From NCBI GenBank assembly GCA_002392525.1, contig DGHE01000157.1, positions 1 to 5,579 on the forward strand: a stretch of DNA of 5,579 nt, given 5' to 3'. The notes beneath the pieces were generated by a model. It was not told the DNA's origin. It saw only the letters and a program-made list of their open reading frames with translations, and did not search any database. Below are positions 1 to 5,433 of the stretch, piece by piece. The DNA comes from Bacteroidales bacterium UBA3856. Its GTDB lineage: Bacteria; Bacteroidota; Bacteroidia; Bacteroidales; UBA932. Position 1 is the first letter of the stretch; each line of letters opens with the position of its first letter. The position numbers and the translations under genes were made by a program.

Positions 1-103
1 ACACATATTTTTCCCGGTGATCCGTGGTATCGTCGACTTCTACTCTGGGCCCCACCTCACGCACCTGGAGGGGATACGTCTACTGATGTACGTACATTTT
101 AGC
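1..103. other. Left-edge fragment, no assignable gene
   Basis: No gene can be assigned here. Three frames are open across most of the stretch. On + the frame starting at base 2 stays open to a TAA at 179-181 (59 codons) with GC-rich third positions, but it would run through the palindromic element. The + frame starting at base 1 ends in TAG at 100-102, directly before the element. A minus frame is open from about 77 down to the window edge but shows no good start. None of the translations resembles a family I know. The stretch may hold the 3' end of a gene lying to the left; the window is too short to decide. A perfect 12-bp palindrome, ATGTACGTACAT, lies at 86-97. Confidence 0.3.
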
Positions 104-212
104 CGTGGCGCTTATTTCGCCGATAATCAGTATGTTAGATTAACTGACGGGTGTGAAAAGCATACCCGTCAGTTAATCTAATTGTTTGGTATTTAACTAA
201 TTAAGCGCCACG
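103..212. repeat. Palindromic intergenic element, copy A
   Basis: A symmetric element built of three nested inverted repeats. The outer arms CGTGGCGCTTA (104-114) and TAAGCGCCACG (202-212) are exact reverse complements. Each is followed inward by 21 nt. The centre is a long hairpin: the 17-bp arms 136-152 and 164-180 pair perfectly, the stem continues through one G-T and two more pairs, and the loop is AAAAG (156-160). In the spacers, 126-130 can pair with 186-190 if G-U pairs are allowed. A second copy lies at about 1364-1473 with the same spacing. It stands upstream of the promoter of the cysteine-rich gene. The trinucleotide AGC occurs on both sides (101-103, 213-215), which may be chance. 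A MITE/REP-like element, a structured RNA or a terminator are all possible. I do not recognise the family. Confidence 0.8.
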
Positions 213-239
213 AGCACCTATTCTGTCTGCGCCGTGCAC

Positions 240-268
240 TTGAAAAACCGCAAGAATGGTTATCTTTG
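240..268 (+). promoter_or_regulatory. Bacteroidota-type promoter of the cysteine-rich gene
   Basis: TTG at 240-242 is followed by an 18-nt spacer and the -7 box TATCTTTG at 261-268, a full match to the Bacteroidota consensus TAnnTTTG. Transcription would begin about five bases later, at or next to the ATG at 273. The same TTG-N18 spacing recurs in front of the TonB-dependent receptor gene in this window. The assignment rests on motif and spacing only. Confidence 0.7.
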
Positions 269-272
269 CAGC

Positions 273-653
273 ATGGAAACTCGTAAACACCTCGCAGCGG
301 AAAAGAAGCGCTGCAAAACACACAATTGCGCACAGGCTGTTGTGTGCACATACTGTGACCTTGTGGGACTGCCGGAAGAGACCGCCCTGGATTTAGCCAG
401 TTCCTTCGGTACAGGCATGGGCAACATGCAGGGTACTTGCGGTTCGCTGGTTGGCGCGGGCATGATCATCGGCCTTAAGACCAAGGATCGTGTGGCATCC
501 CGTGCCCGCATGAAGGAGATTATGGAAAAATTCCAGGAGCGGAATGGCTCCACGCAGTGCCGTCAGCTCAAAGGGGTTGACACCGGAACGCCCCTCCGCG
601 CCTGCCCCGACTGCGTGGCCGATGCCTCCGAGTTCCTGGAGGCGTACTTATAA
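273..653 (+). CDS. C_GCAxxG_C_C-type cysteine-rich protein
   Basis: A 126-residue protein resembling the C_GCAxxG_C_C family: small, probably cytoplasmic proteins with conserved cysteines suspected of metal or redox roles but without an established reaction. Visible landmarks are NCAQAV (residues 18-23, Cys19), a glycine-rich FGTGMG run (45-50), the core C-G-S-x-x-G (56-61, where the family usually has Ala at the third position) followed by GAGMIIGL, and C-terminal Cys96, Cys111 and Cys114. There are eight cysteines, including CxxC pairs at 25-28 and 111-114. There is no signal peptide. The ATG at 273 is chosen over an in-frame GTG at 234 because the promoter -7 box (261-268) lies between them and the family pattern begins soon after 273. 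The transcript is therefore probably leaderless. The next gene starts 38 nt downstream on the same strand and has its own -7-like box. Family membership is fairly sure; function is unknown. Confidence 0.85.
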   Translation: METRKHLAAEKKRCKTHNCAQAVVCTYCDLVGLPEETALDLASSFGTGMGNMQGTCGSLVGAGMIIGLKTKDRVASRARMKEIMEKFQERNGSTQCRQLKGVDTGTPLRACPDCVADASEFLEAYL

Positions 654-658
654 TTTGC

Positions 659-666
659 TAACTTTG
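659..666 (+). promoter_or_regulatory. Promoter -7 box before the exported-protein gene
   Basis: TAACTTTG matches TAnnTTTG exactly, starting 5 nt after the stop codon of the cysteine-rich gene and 25 nt before the ATG at 692. No TTG lies at the expected distance upstream (the 18-nt position reads GGA), so it may be a weak internal promoter, or the gene may be read from the promoter at 240-268. The leader would be about 20 nt, A-rich, with no Shine-Dalgarno sequence. Confidence 0.45.
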
Positions 667-691
667 TGAAGAAAGAAACAAACTATTCAAA

Positions 692-1354
692 ATGAAACGT
701 GTCTTCATCACCCTTGTCCTTGCCGCAATGCCGGCCTTCTCCCTGTGCGCACAGGATTTAATTACAAAAACAGACGGGACGGATATCAAAGCCATCGTCG
801 AAGAGGTCGGTTCCAAAGAAGTTAAGTATAAAGAGTATTCCAATCCGGAAGGCCCTGTTTATTCCCTGCCCAAGTCTGATGTGCTGATGATTATTTACGA
901 AAACGGTAAGAAGGAAATCATGGGCCAGATGCAAAACACTATCCCCGACGGTGTTATGACTCTGGACAGGCGCTCTGGCAAGCTGGCCATTAACGGCATG
1001 GCTATCGATAAGAAGTCTACGCATCTCTATCTCTCGCCGGAGGCTGAATCTCAGTATAAAACGGGTGATACCATCTCTTCCATTGGCGATGCAATGATCA
1101 GTTCCGGTATCGGATTCGCCGGCGGATACCTTATTGGAACACTCATCGGCAAGGGGGACATCAAACGCGGTTTGCCTGTTTATGGAGTATGTGCCGGCAT
1201 TGCTATTCTTGGTATTCCCTTGCATTTCATGGGTGTCAGCAAGATCAAAAAAGCCATCAACGATTATAATACAAGCCATGGGTTTGCACAAACCAGTCCG
1301 GAATTAAGTTTTGGCGTGCAAAACTATGGCATTGGCTTGGCTCTTAAGTTTTAG
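692..1354 (+). CDS. Exported protein of unknown function
   Basis: A 220-residue protein. Residues 1-20 form a signal peptide (KR, then a hydrophobic run) with likely cleavage between Ala20 and Gln21. Cys19 does not sit in a lipobox because Leu precedes it, so signal peptidase I is expected. Residues 22-77 (DLITKTDGTDIKAIVEEVG, then KEVKYKEYSN and GPVYSLPKSDVLMIIYENG) resemble a small beta-rich N-terminal region I know from many uncharacterised exported Bacteroidota proteins. The middle (about 90-125) contains SGKLAINGMAID. Two Gly/Ala-rich hydrophobic segments follow (about 134-153 and 161-181), separated by a charged KGDIKRG loop. The C-terminus, LSFGVQNYGIGLALKF, alternates like a membrane beta-strand and ends in Phe. 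An envelope location is likely; topology is unclear because helical segments and a beta-like tail do not normally go together. No catalytic motif is visible. The ATG at 692 is favoured by the signal peptide and the upstream -7 box. Confidence 0.85.
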   Translation: MKRVFITLVLAAMPAFSLCAQDLITKTDGTDIKAIVEEVGSKEVKYKEYSNPEGPVYSLPKSDVLMIIYENGKKEIMGQMQNTIPDGVMTLDRRSGKLAINGMAIDKKSTHLYLSPEAESQYKTGDTISSIGDAMISSGIGFAGGYLIGTLIGKGDIKRGLPVYGVCAGIAILGIPLHFMGVSKIKKAINDYNTSHGFAQTSPELSFGVQNYGIGLALKF

Positions 1355-1363
1355 ATAGGCCGG

Positions 1364-1473
1364 GCTGTCGGCTAAATGGTTCGCAATCAATAGAATAGCA
1401 CAACTGACGGGTGTGATTTTGACACCCGTCAGTTGTGCTAACGCATTGATAGTTAACAACATAAGCGCCACGG
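1364..1473. repeat. Palindromic intergenic element, copy B
   Basis: A diverged copy of the element at 103-212, alignable without gaps over 109 nt (roughly 65% identical by hand count). The right outer arm TAAGCGCCACG (1462-1472) is identical to copy A. The left outer arm (1364-1374) has decayed and matches at about 6 of 11 positions. The central 45 nt (1396-1440) form a perfect 19-bp hairpin with loop GATTTTG. The flanking stem ATCAAT (1386-1391) pairs exactly with ATTGAT (1445-1450), at the same offset as the weaker flanking stem in copy A. It fills the space between two convergent genes: seven bases separate the nitroreductase stop codon from the conserved arm. No other feature is visible between 1355 and 1479. 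Confidence 0.75.
1396..1440. terminator. Central hairpin of copy B, possible bidirectional terminator
   Basis: Arms 1396-1414 and 1422-1440 pair perfectly over 19 bp and lie between the 3' ends of a + strand gene (stop 1352-1354) and a - strand gene (stop 1480-1482), where a shared terminator is expected. Against an ordinary intrinsic terminator, neither side is followed by a T tract. It could stop or protect transcripts by structure alone, or simply be part of the repeat element. Confidence 0.35.
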
Positions 1474-1479
1474 CCACCC

Positions 1480-2088
1480 CTAATAGAACGTTACGACCTC
1501 GTCCAGAGGCCGATGGACGGGGATGCGGGGCTCTTCGGCGCGGTAGCCGAGGGCGATGACGGCGAGGATAGTCTCGGAGGCGGGGATGGAGAAGAGGGTG
1601 CGGAGGTCATCGGCCTGCCTCATTCCCATGATAAGGGTGTCGAAGCCCATGGTGCGGGCTTTGAGGATGAGGTAGGCGTTGCTGAGCCCGTTGTCGTAAG
1701 CACCCCAGAGGTCTCCGGTGGCGTCAACGGGAGTGCCGCGGAAGAAGCCGGATTTGCCGGTCTCGAAGGTGGAGACAATGAGGACGGGTGCATTGATGAC
1801 GCGCTCCTTGTTGCCGCCGATGAGTTCCAGAACCGCGTTGCGTTTTTCTTCACCCATAGCCACATAGTACTTGCTGGGCTGCTGATTGGCCCAGGAAGGC
1901 GCATTCTGGGTAGCGAGAAGCAGTTCGCGAACCTGGTCCTCGGAAATGGTTTTACCGGGCTCATAGGCACGGATGCTGCGACGGGTGGTAAAAACCTCGT
2001 CAAGGGTGGGTGAGGTAACGTTGCTGCCGGTGCAGCCGACCATCAACAGAGTTGCCATGAGGCAACCAAAAGATAACATTCGTTTCAT
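1480..2088 (-). CDS. Nitroreductase family lipoprotein
   Basis: A 202-residue protein of the FMN-dependent nitroreductase fold, whose members reduce nitro compounds, quinones or other acceptors with NAD(P)H. Landmarks after the leader: TTRRSIRAYEPG (34-45) with the FMN-contacting RRSIR, APSWANQQP (63-71), DNGLSNAYLIL (132-142) followed by RTMGFDTLIMG, and the late strand VIALGYRAEEP (177-187). The core of about 175 residues is a normal length. The N-terminus is a lipoprotein signal: MKRM, a hydrophobic stretch, then MVGC with Cys19 as lipidation site; Met at -3 is slightly atypical. An envelope location is therefore predicted, unlike most nitroreductases. No in-frame start is visible between the lipobox and the catalytic core that would give a clean cytoplasmic form. 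The start at 2088 lies 47 nt after the TonB-dependent receptor stop, with a -7-like box in the gap. The substrate cannot be told. Confidence 0.88.
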   Translation of the reverse strand: MKRMLSFGCLMATLLMVGCTGSNVTSPTLDEVFTTRRSIRAYEPGKTISEDQVRELLLATQNAPSWANQQPSKYYVAMGEEKRNAVLELIGGNKERVINAPVLIVSTFETGKSGFFRGTPVDATGDLWGAYDNGLSNAYLILKARTMGFDTLIMGMRQADDLRTLFSIPASETILAVIALGYRAEEPRIPVHRPLDEVVTFY

Positions 2089-2113
2089 TGTCGTTATTAA
2101 TTTAGTTTATCCG

Positions 2114-2121
2114 CGAAGATA
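2114..2121 (-). promoter_or_regulatory. Possible -7 box before the nitroreductase gene
   Basis: Read on the minus strand the sequence is TATCTTCG, one base off TAnnTTTG, 25 nt before the start codon. No TTG is seen at the usual distance upstream, and the spacer would include the last codons of the receptor gene. It may be a weak secondary promoter, or coincidental if the gene is read through from the receptor. Confidence 0.35.
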
Positions 2122-2135
2122 CAAGATTATATTGT

Positions 2136-5100
2136 TTACTGGAAACTGTATTTGAGGCCCAGTTGCACACGAAACGCCTCATCGGCGTTGTAAAGCGTCT
2201 CGTAGCTGCGGGTGACGCCGGGGTAGAAGGTGTACTCCGGCCGTCCGGAGGCATCGGCCCCGGCAAACGTGAGAATCCGGGAACCATTGCTGGCGCTGTT
2301 GACCATGGGCATGCCCCATTCCTTGTTTAAGAGGTTGAGCGCATTGAGGACGGTGAGCGAGAGCTGCACATGGTGGCGCCCGAACGTGAAGTCCTGCGCG
2401 AGCTTTACGTCCAGCTTATGCACGAAGGGGGAGCGGGCGGCGTAGGCCGTGGCAAACTGCCCTTTGTGCGAGCGTAGGTACGGATCCTGGTCCACAAACG
2501 CCCAGAATGCTGCACGCTGGGCCTCTGCGGAGCGGGTACCATCGGCCCGGAAGAGAATCTCGCTGTCATCCCTGGGAATGTACATGAGGTCGTTGGAGAC
2601 GCCGTCCCCATTGACGTCGTTGGTGTAAATGTAACTGTAACCGGCAGGTGAGAAAGCGGTATATAATGCGCTAATTCTCAGGCCGATGCTAGTAAGGTAG
2701 CTGGCCTGTGCCGTCACTTTGTGCGGGACTACGAACTGGGTACTCTGCAGCTGCGGGAGCCCGGGGCCCTGGATTTGGGGCATGTTGGTGAAGGCGGAGT
2801 AGAGGTCGTTGCCGGGGAAGCCGGTCATTTCGCGCATGTCGGTATAGGCGTAGGAGGCCGATAGCGAAAGGCCCTTTACGGGCTCCATGCGGATGGCGGC
2901 CATGAGGTTGATGCCGTAGCCTTTCTGGGTATTGGTGAGGTAGGCGACACTCTTGCCGGGGTTGATCTGGGCTTTGTCGGCGGGGTATCTGAGACGGCCG
3001 TCGGGGAAGGTTTCCCAGGTGTCTTTGCCGGAGAAATCCAGGTTGGGATTGTCCACAAAGGCTCCGTTTACGGTTTTATTGAAAATGGCCTCGGCCTGGA
3101 GGGTAAAGGGGAAGTGCACGGGGACTTTGTAATCTACGGCCAGCGTGGTTTTCCATACCTGCGGGAGCTTGAAATTCGCATCCAGGCCGATGATCTGGTA
3201 GGGCGCCGTGTGCTCTCCCAGCGTGGTGGGAAGCCCGAATTTGGCGATGACTTCTTCCTTGGTCTTGAGAAGTCCTTCGAACTGGTCCAGTCGAGGGTCG
3301 TGGCTGGTGGCAATGCCGTTTTGGTAATTGGTTCTGAACTGGACGGAGTTCTTGCGGAGGTTGGCGTAGGAAGGCACGTTCATGAAGTACACCAGCGGGA
3401 GGTGGCCCAGGAAGAGGCCGGTGCCGCCGCGGAGGATGAATCGGCCATAATCCCAGCTGAATCCGAGGCGAGGGGAGAGACTCACGTGAGAGGTGGGGGC
3501 TGCTCCGGTGTCTATTTTAAGACCGTCGCGGAAGGTGAGGGCATAGGCGGCCTCGTTGCGTTCAAAGTCCCCGGCGTCGAACAGCACACCGTCCAGGCGG
3601 ATACCGCCAGAGAGTTTGAAGTTTTGGGTGACATGCCAGTTGTCCTGGATGAAAAGGGCGTACTGGAAGTAGGAGATGCGGTCGCTGGGCTGCTCCACAC
3701 CGTCGTAGCCGTAGGTGAGAGCAAAGGACTCGGGGGCCCTCTTGTTTAGGAAATCGTCCATGGAAGCGTAGCGGTAATACATGCCGCCGTTACGCATATA
3801 GCAGTTGGTTACTTCCTGATACTCATGGGAGAAACCGGCGGTAAGCGTGTGGGAGGCCAGGAGGAAGGTAACGTCGTCTTTGAGGTTGATGACAGTGTTG
3901 GTGAAGTCCGTGTAGCGGGAAAAGAGTTCGTCTCCCAGGGACATATAGGGTTCCAGGGCGCCTTCCATCATGATGTCTACGTGCGGGAAGCGTTGGTCTG
4001 CCGGGAGCGTGCGGTACTCGTGGTTGTGGGTGAAGGTGGCCAGTAGCTGATTGGCGACGGTTGTGCTTAATGAACTGTTCAGGTCCAGTGCGGCTGAGTG
4101 CACTTCACAGTTGTAGCCGTACATGTTGCCGGAGAAGGCCATGGACTGCGGCCCCACGCGTTTGGTGCCGGTGAGGCGGTAGCCGGTGTCGGCCGAGTTG
4201 TCGTTGGGCGCGTTCCACACCTTGTCGAAGGTGTAGTTGTAGCGGAAGGCAAGCCGATGGTTCTGGCCGATGTTCCAGTCCAGGCGGGCCAGCGCTTTGC
4301 GGTTGACGCCGTCACCGGGGAAGTCGGTGGCGCTGCCGGGGTTGTAACTGTAGAAGTCCTGGAGGAAGGCCTTGACTTTTTCCATGTCACTGAGGCGGGT
4401 GCGGGAGATGTTGCCGCCGGGCTCTTCGTCGTCCTCACGGGCGCGGTAGAGAATCACCTGCGTGGGGGTTCGCTGCTCTTCGTAATTGAGGAAGAAAAAG
4501 AGTTTGTTCTTCACGATGGGGCCGCCCAGGGTGGCACCGTAAATCTGATTGCGGTCCAGATAGGTGTAGGCCGATGCCCTGAAGGCGTTGGTGCCCGACT
4601 TGGTAACGGTGTTGATGCCGCCGCCGATGAAGCCGCTCTGGCGCACGTCGTACGGGGAAATGACAACCTGAATCTGGTCGATGGCCTCGATGGAGATGGG
4701 ATTGCCGCCGCCGGGAAGATTGCTGTTAAGGCCGTAATTGTTGTTGAAGTTGGCGCCGTCCACGGTGAAATTGGTCATGCGCCCGTCGCCGCCGGAGAGA
4801 CTCATGCCGTTGGCATAAGGGGAAATACGGATGTATTCCTCGATGCTTTTGTTAATGCTGGGAAGGGCTTCGATTTGTGCGGCGGTCACGTTTTGGGAGG
4901 AACCGGTCCGGGTGAGTCTGAGCCGCGCTCCGGTTTGGATAACAAGTGCCGCATCCAACTCCTCCGGTTCCAATGCGGCGTCCAGCCGGGTTACTTCGCC
5001 CAGTGGCAGGTAAATGTCTGTGGCTGTTTGCGTAATGTACCCCATCTGTGAAAAACACACGGTGTACGGACCGCCGCTCAGTAGGCCGGTGATAAGGTAC

Positions 5101-5336
5101 GATCCGTCTTTTGTGGTGATAGCGTAAGAAGTGGTGCCGGTAGGGATGTGCTGCACCAGCACGACGGTGCCGGGAAGGGCTTCTGTTGAGTTCGTAGGTG
5201 ACACAGACTGGGCTGCTGAGTAACTTCCAATGCGGACTGTTTCTGAAACCTGTCCGGAAAGGGTGGCCGTAGTCACCTGTGCATTGAGGCTGACGCCAGT
5301 CAGGATACCCAGTATTATAAAAAATCGTTTCATCAT
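2136..5336 (-). CDS. Oar-like TonB-dependent outer membrane receptor
   Basis: A 1066-residue outer membrane beta-barrel driven by TonB, of the Oar-like type with an N-terminal carboxypeptidase-regulatory-like domain. Order: signal peptide 1-19 (MMKRFF, cleaved before Gln20); regulatory-like domain about 25-125, with LPGTVV, TKDGSYLITGL and GGPYTVCFSQMGY; plug about 140-250, with RMTNFTVDGANFNNNYG, PISIEAIDQIQV, SPYDVRQSGFIGGGIN and TVTKSGTNAF; barrel to the end, with LGGPIVKNKLFFFLNYEEQ, DVNGDGVSNDLMYIP (907-921) and the late HKLDVKLAQDF and LNALNLLN strands. The C-terminus is KYSFQ. The length is normal for the type. About 20 polar residues (32-51) appear inserted in the regulatory domain. 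No SusD gene follows, so a Sus-type glycan importer is unlikely. Its own promoter lies at 5405-5433, leaving a leader of about 60 nt without a Shine-Dalgarno sequence; Met2 (5333) is an equally possible start. The ligand, and whether it imports or exports, cannot be told. Confidence 0.93.
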   Translation of the reverse strand: MMKRFFIILGILTGVSLNAQVTTATLSGQVSETVRIGSYSAAQSVSPTNSTEALPGTVVLVQHIPTGTTSYAITTKDGSYLITGLLSGGPYTVCFSQMGYITQTATDIYLPLGEVTRLDAALEPEELDAALVIQTGARLRLTRTGSSQNVTAAQIEALPSINKSIEEYIRISPYANGMSLSGGDGRMTNFTVDGANFNNNYGLNSNLPGGGNPISIEAIDQIQVVISPYDVRQSGFIGGGINTVTKSGTNAFRASAYTYLDRNQIYGATLGGPIVKNKLFFFLNYEEQRTPTQVILYRAREDDEEPGGNISRTRLSDMEKVKAFLQDFYSYNPGSATDFPGDGVNRKALARLDWNIGQNHRLAFRYNYTFDKVWNAPNDNSADTGYRLTGTKRVGPQSMAFSGNMYGYNCEVHSAALDLNSSLSTTVANQLLATFTHNHEYRTLPADQRFPHVDIMMEGALEPYMSLGDELFSRYTDFTNTVINLKDDVTFLLASHTLTAGFSHEYQEVTNCYMRNGGMYYRYASMDDFLNKRAPESFALTYGYDGVEQPSDRISYFQYALFIQDNWHVTQNFKLSGGIRLDGVLFDAGDFERNEAAYALTFRDGLKIDTGAAPTSHVSLSPRLGFSWDYGRFILRGGTGLFLGHLPLVYFMNVPSYANLRKNSVQFRTNYQNGIATSHDPRLDQFEGLLKTKEEVIAKFGLPTTLGEHTAPYQIIGLDANFKLPQVWKTTLAVDYKVPVHFPFTLQAEAIFNKTVNGAFVDNPNLDFSGKDTWETFPDGRLRYPADKAQINPGKSVAYLTNTQKGYGINLMAAIRMEPVKGLSLSASYAYTDMREMTGFPGNDLYSAFTNMPQIQGPGLPQLQSTQFVVPHKVTAQASYLTSIGLRISALYTAFSPAGYSYIYTNDVNGDGVSNDLMYIPRDDSEILFRADGTRSAEAQRAAFWAFVDQDPYLRSHKGQFATAYAARSPFVHKLDVKLAQDFTFGRHHVQLSLTVLNALNLLNKEWGMPMVNSASNGSRILTFAGADASGRPEYTFYPGVTRSYETLYNADEAFRVQLGLKYSFQ

Positions 5337-5404
5337 AACCGTAATATACAGGCTTCCAAGTGGTATTTGAATATGCGGTTAGACGGCGATTTAATTTTGC
5401 ACTG

Positions 5405-5433
5405 CAAATATCGGAAAAAATAATCGTTTTCAA
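5405..5433 (-). promoter_or_regulatory. Promoter of the TonB-dependent receptor gene
   Basis: Read on the minus strand: TTG (5433-5431), an 18-nt spacer, then GATATTTG (5412-5405), one mismatch from TAnnTTTG. The spacing equals that of the promoter at 240-268. Transcription would start near 5399. The TTG lies inside a small dyad, GTTTT-C-AAAAC (5426-5436), which could be an operator or just A/T-rich promoter sequence. Confidence 0.6.

Noticed and set aside
104..212. Integron attC site
   Set aside because: Although highly palindromic, the outer arms lack the AAC/GTT core-site pattern, the stem is perfect rather than carrying extrahelical bases, and no integrase is seen.
234..272. GTG at 234 as start of the cysteine-rich gene
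   Set aside because: The 13 extra codons overlap the promoter -7 box at 261-268, and the family-like sequence begins after the ATG at 273.
136..1440. CRISPR repeats
   Set aside because: Only two copies over 1.2 kb apart with genes between them, so no repeat-spacer array.
1513..2013. + strand open frame opposite the nitroreductase gene
   Set aside because: The minus strand encodes recognisable nitroreductase motifs throughout; the + translation is a Gly/Glu/Ala-rich shadow.
2368..2385. GTGGCGCC stretch as a fragment of the element
   Set aside because: It lies in the receptor coding sequence, is short, and has none of the other element parts.
3114..3749. + strand open frame opposite the receptor barrel region
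   Set aside because: Antisense shadow without a promoter, a start context or a recognisable motif.
4098..5051. Long + strand open frame (317 codons) opposite the receptor gene
   Set aside because: It is antisense to a convincing receptor sequence; its translation is Val/Gly-rich and matches no family, as expected from the mirror of a GC-rich gene.
1480..5336. Polysaccharide utilisation (SusC/SusD) locus
   Set aside because: The receptor motifs are Oar-like and the downstream gene is a nitroreductase; no SusD or glycoside hydrolase gene is present.
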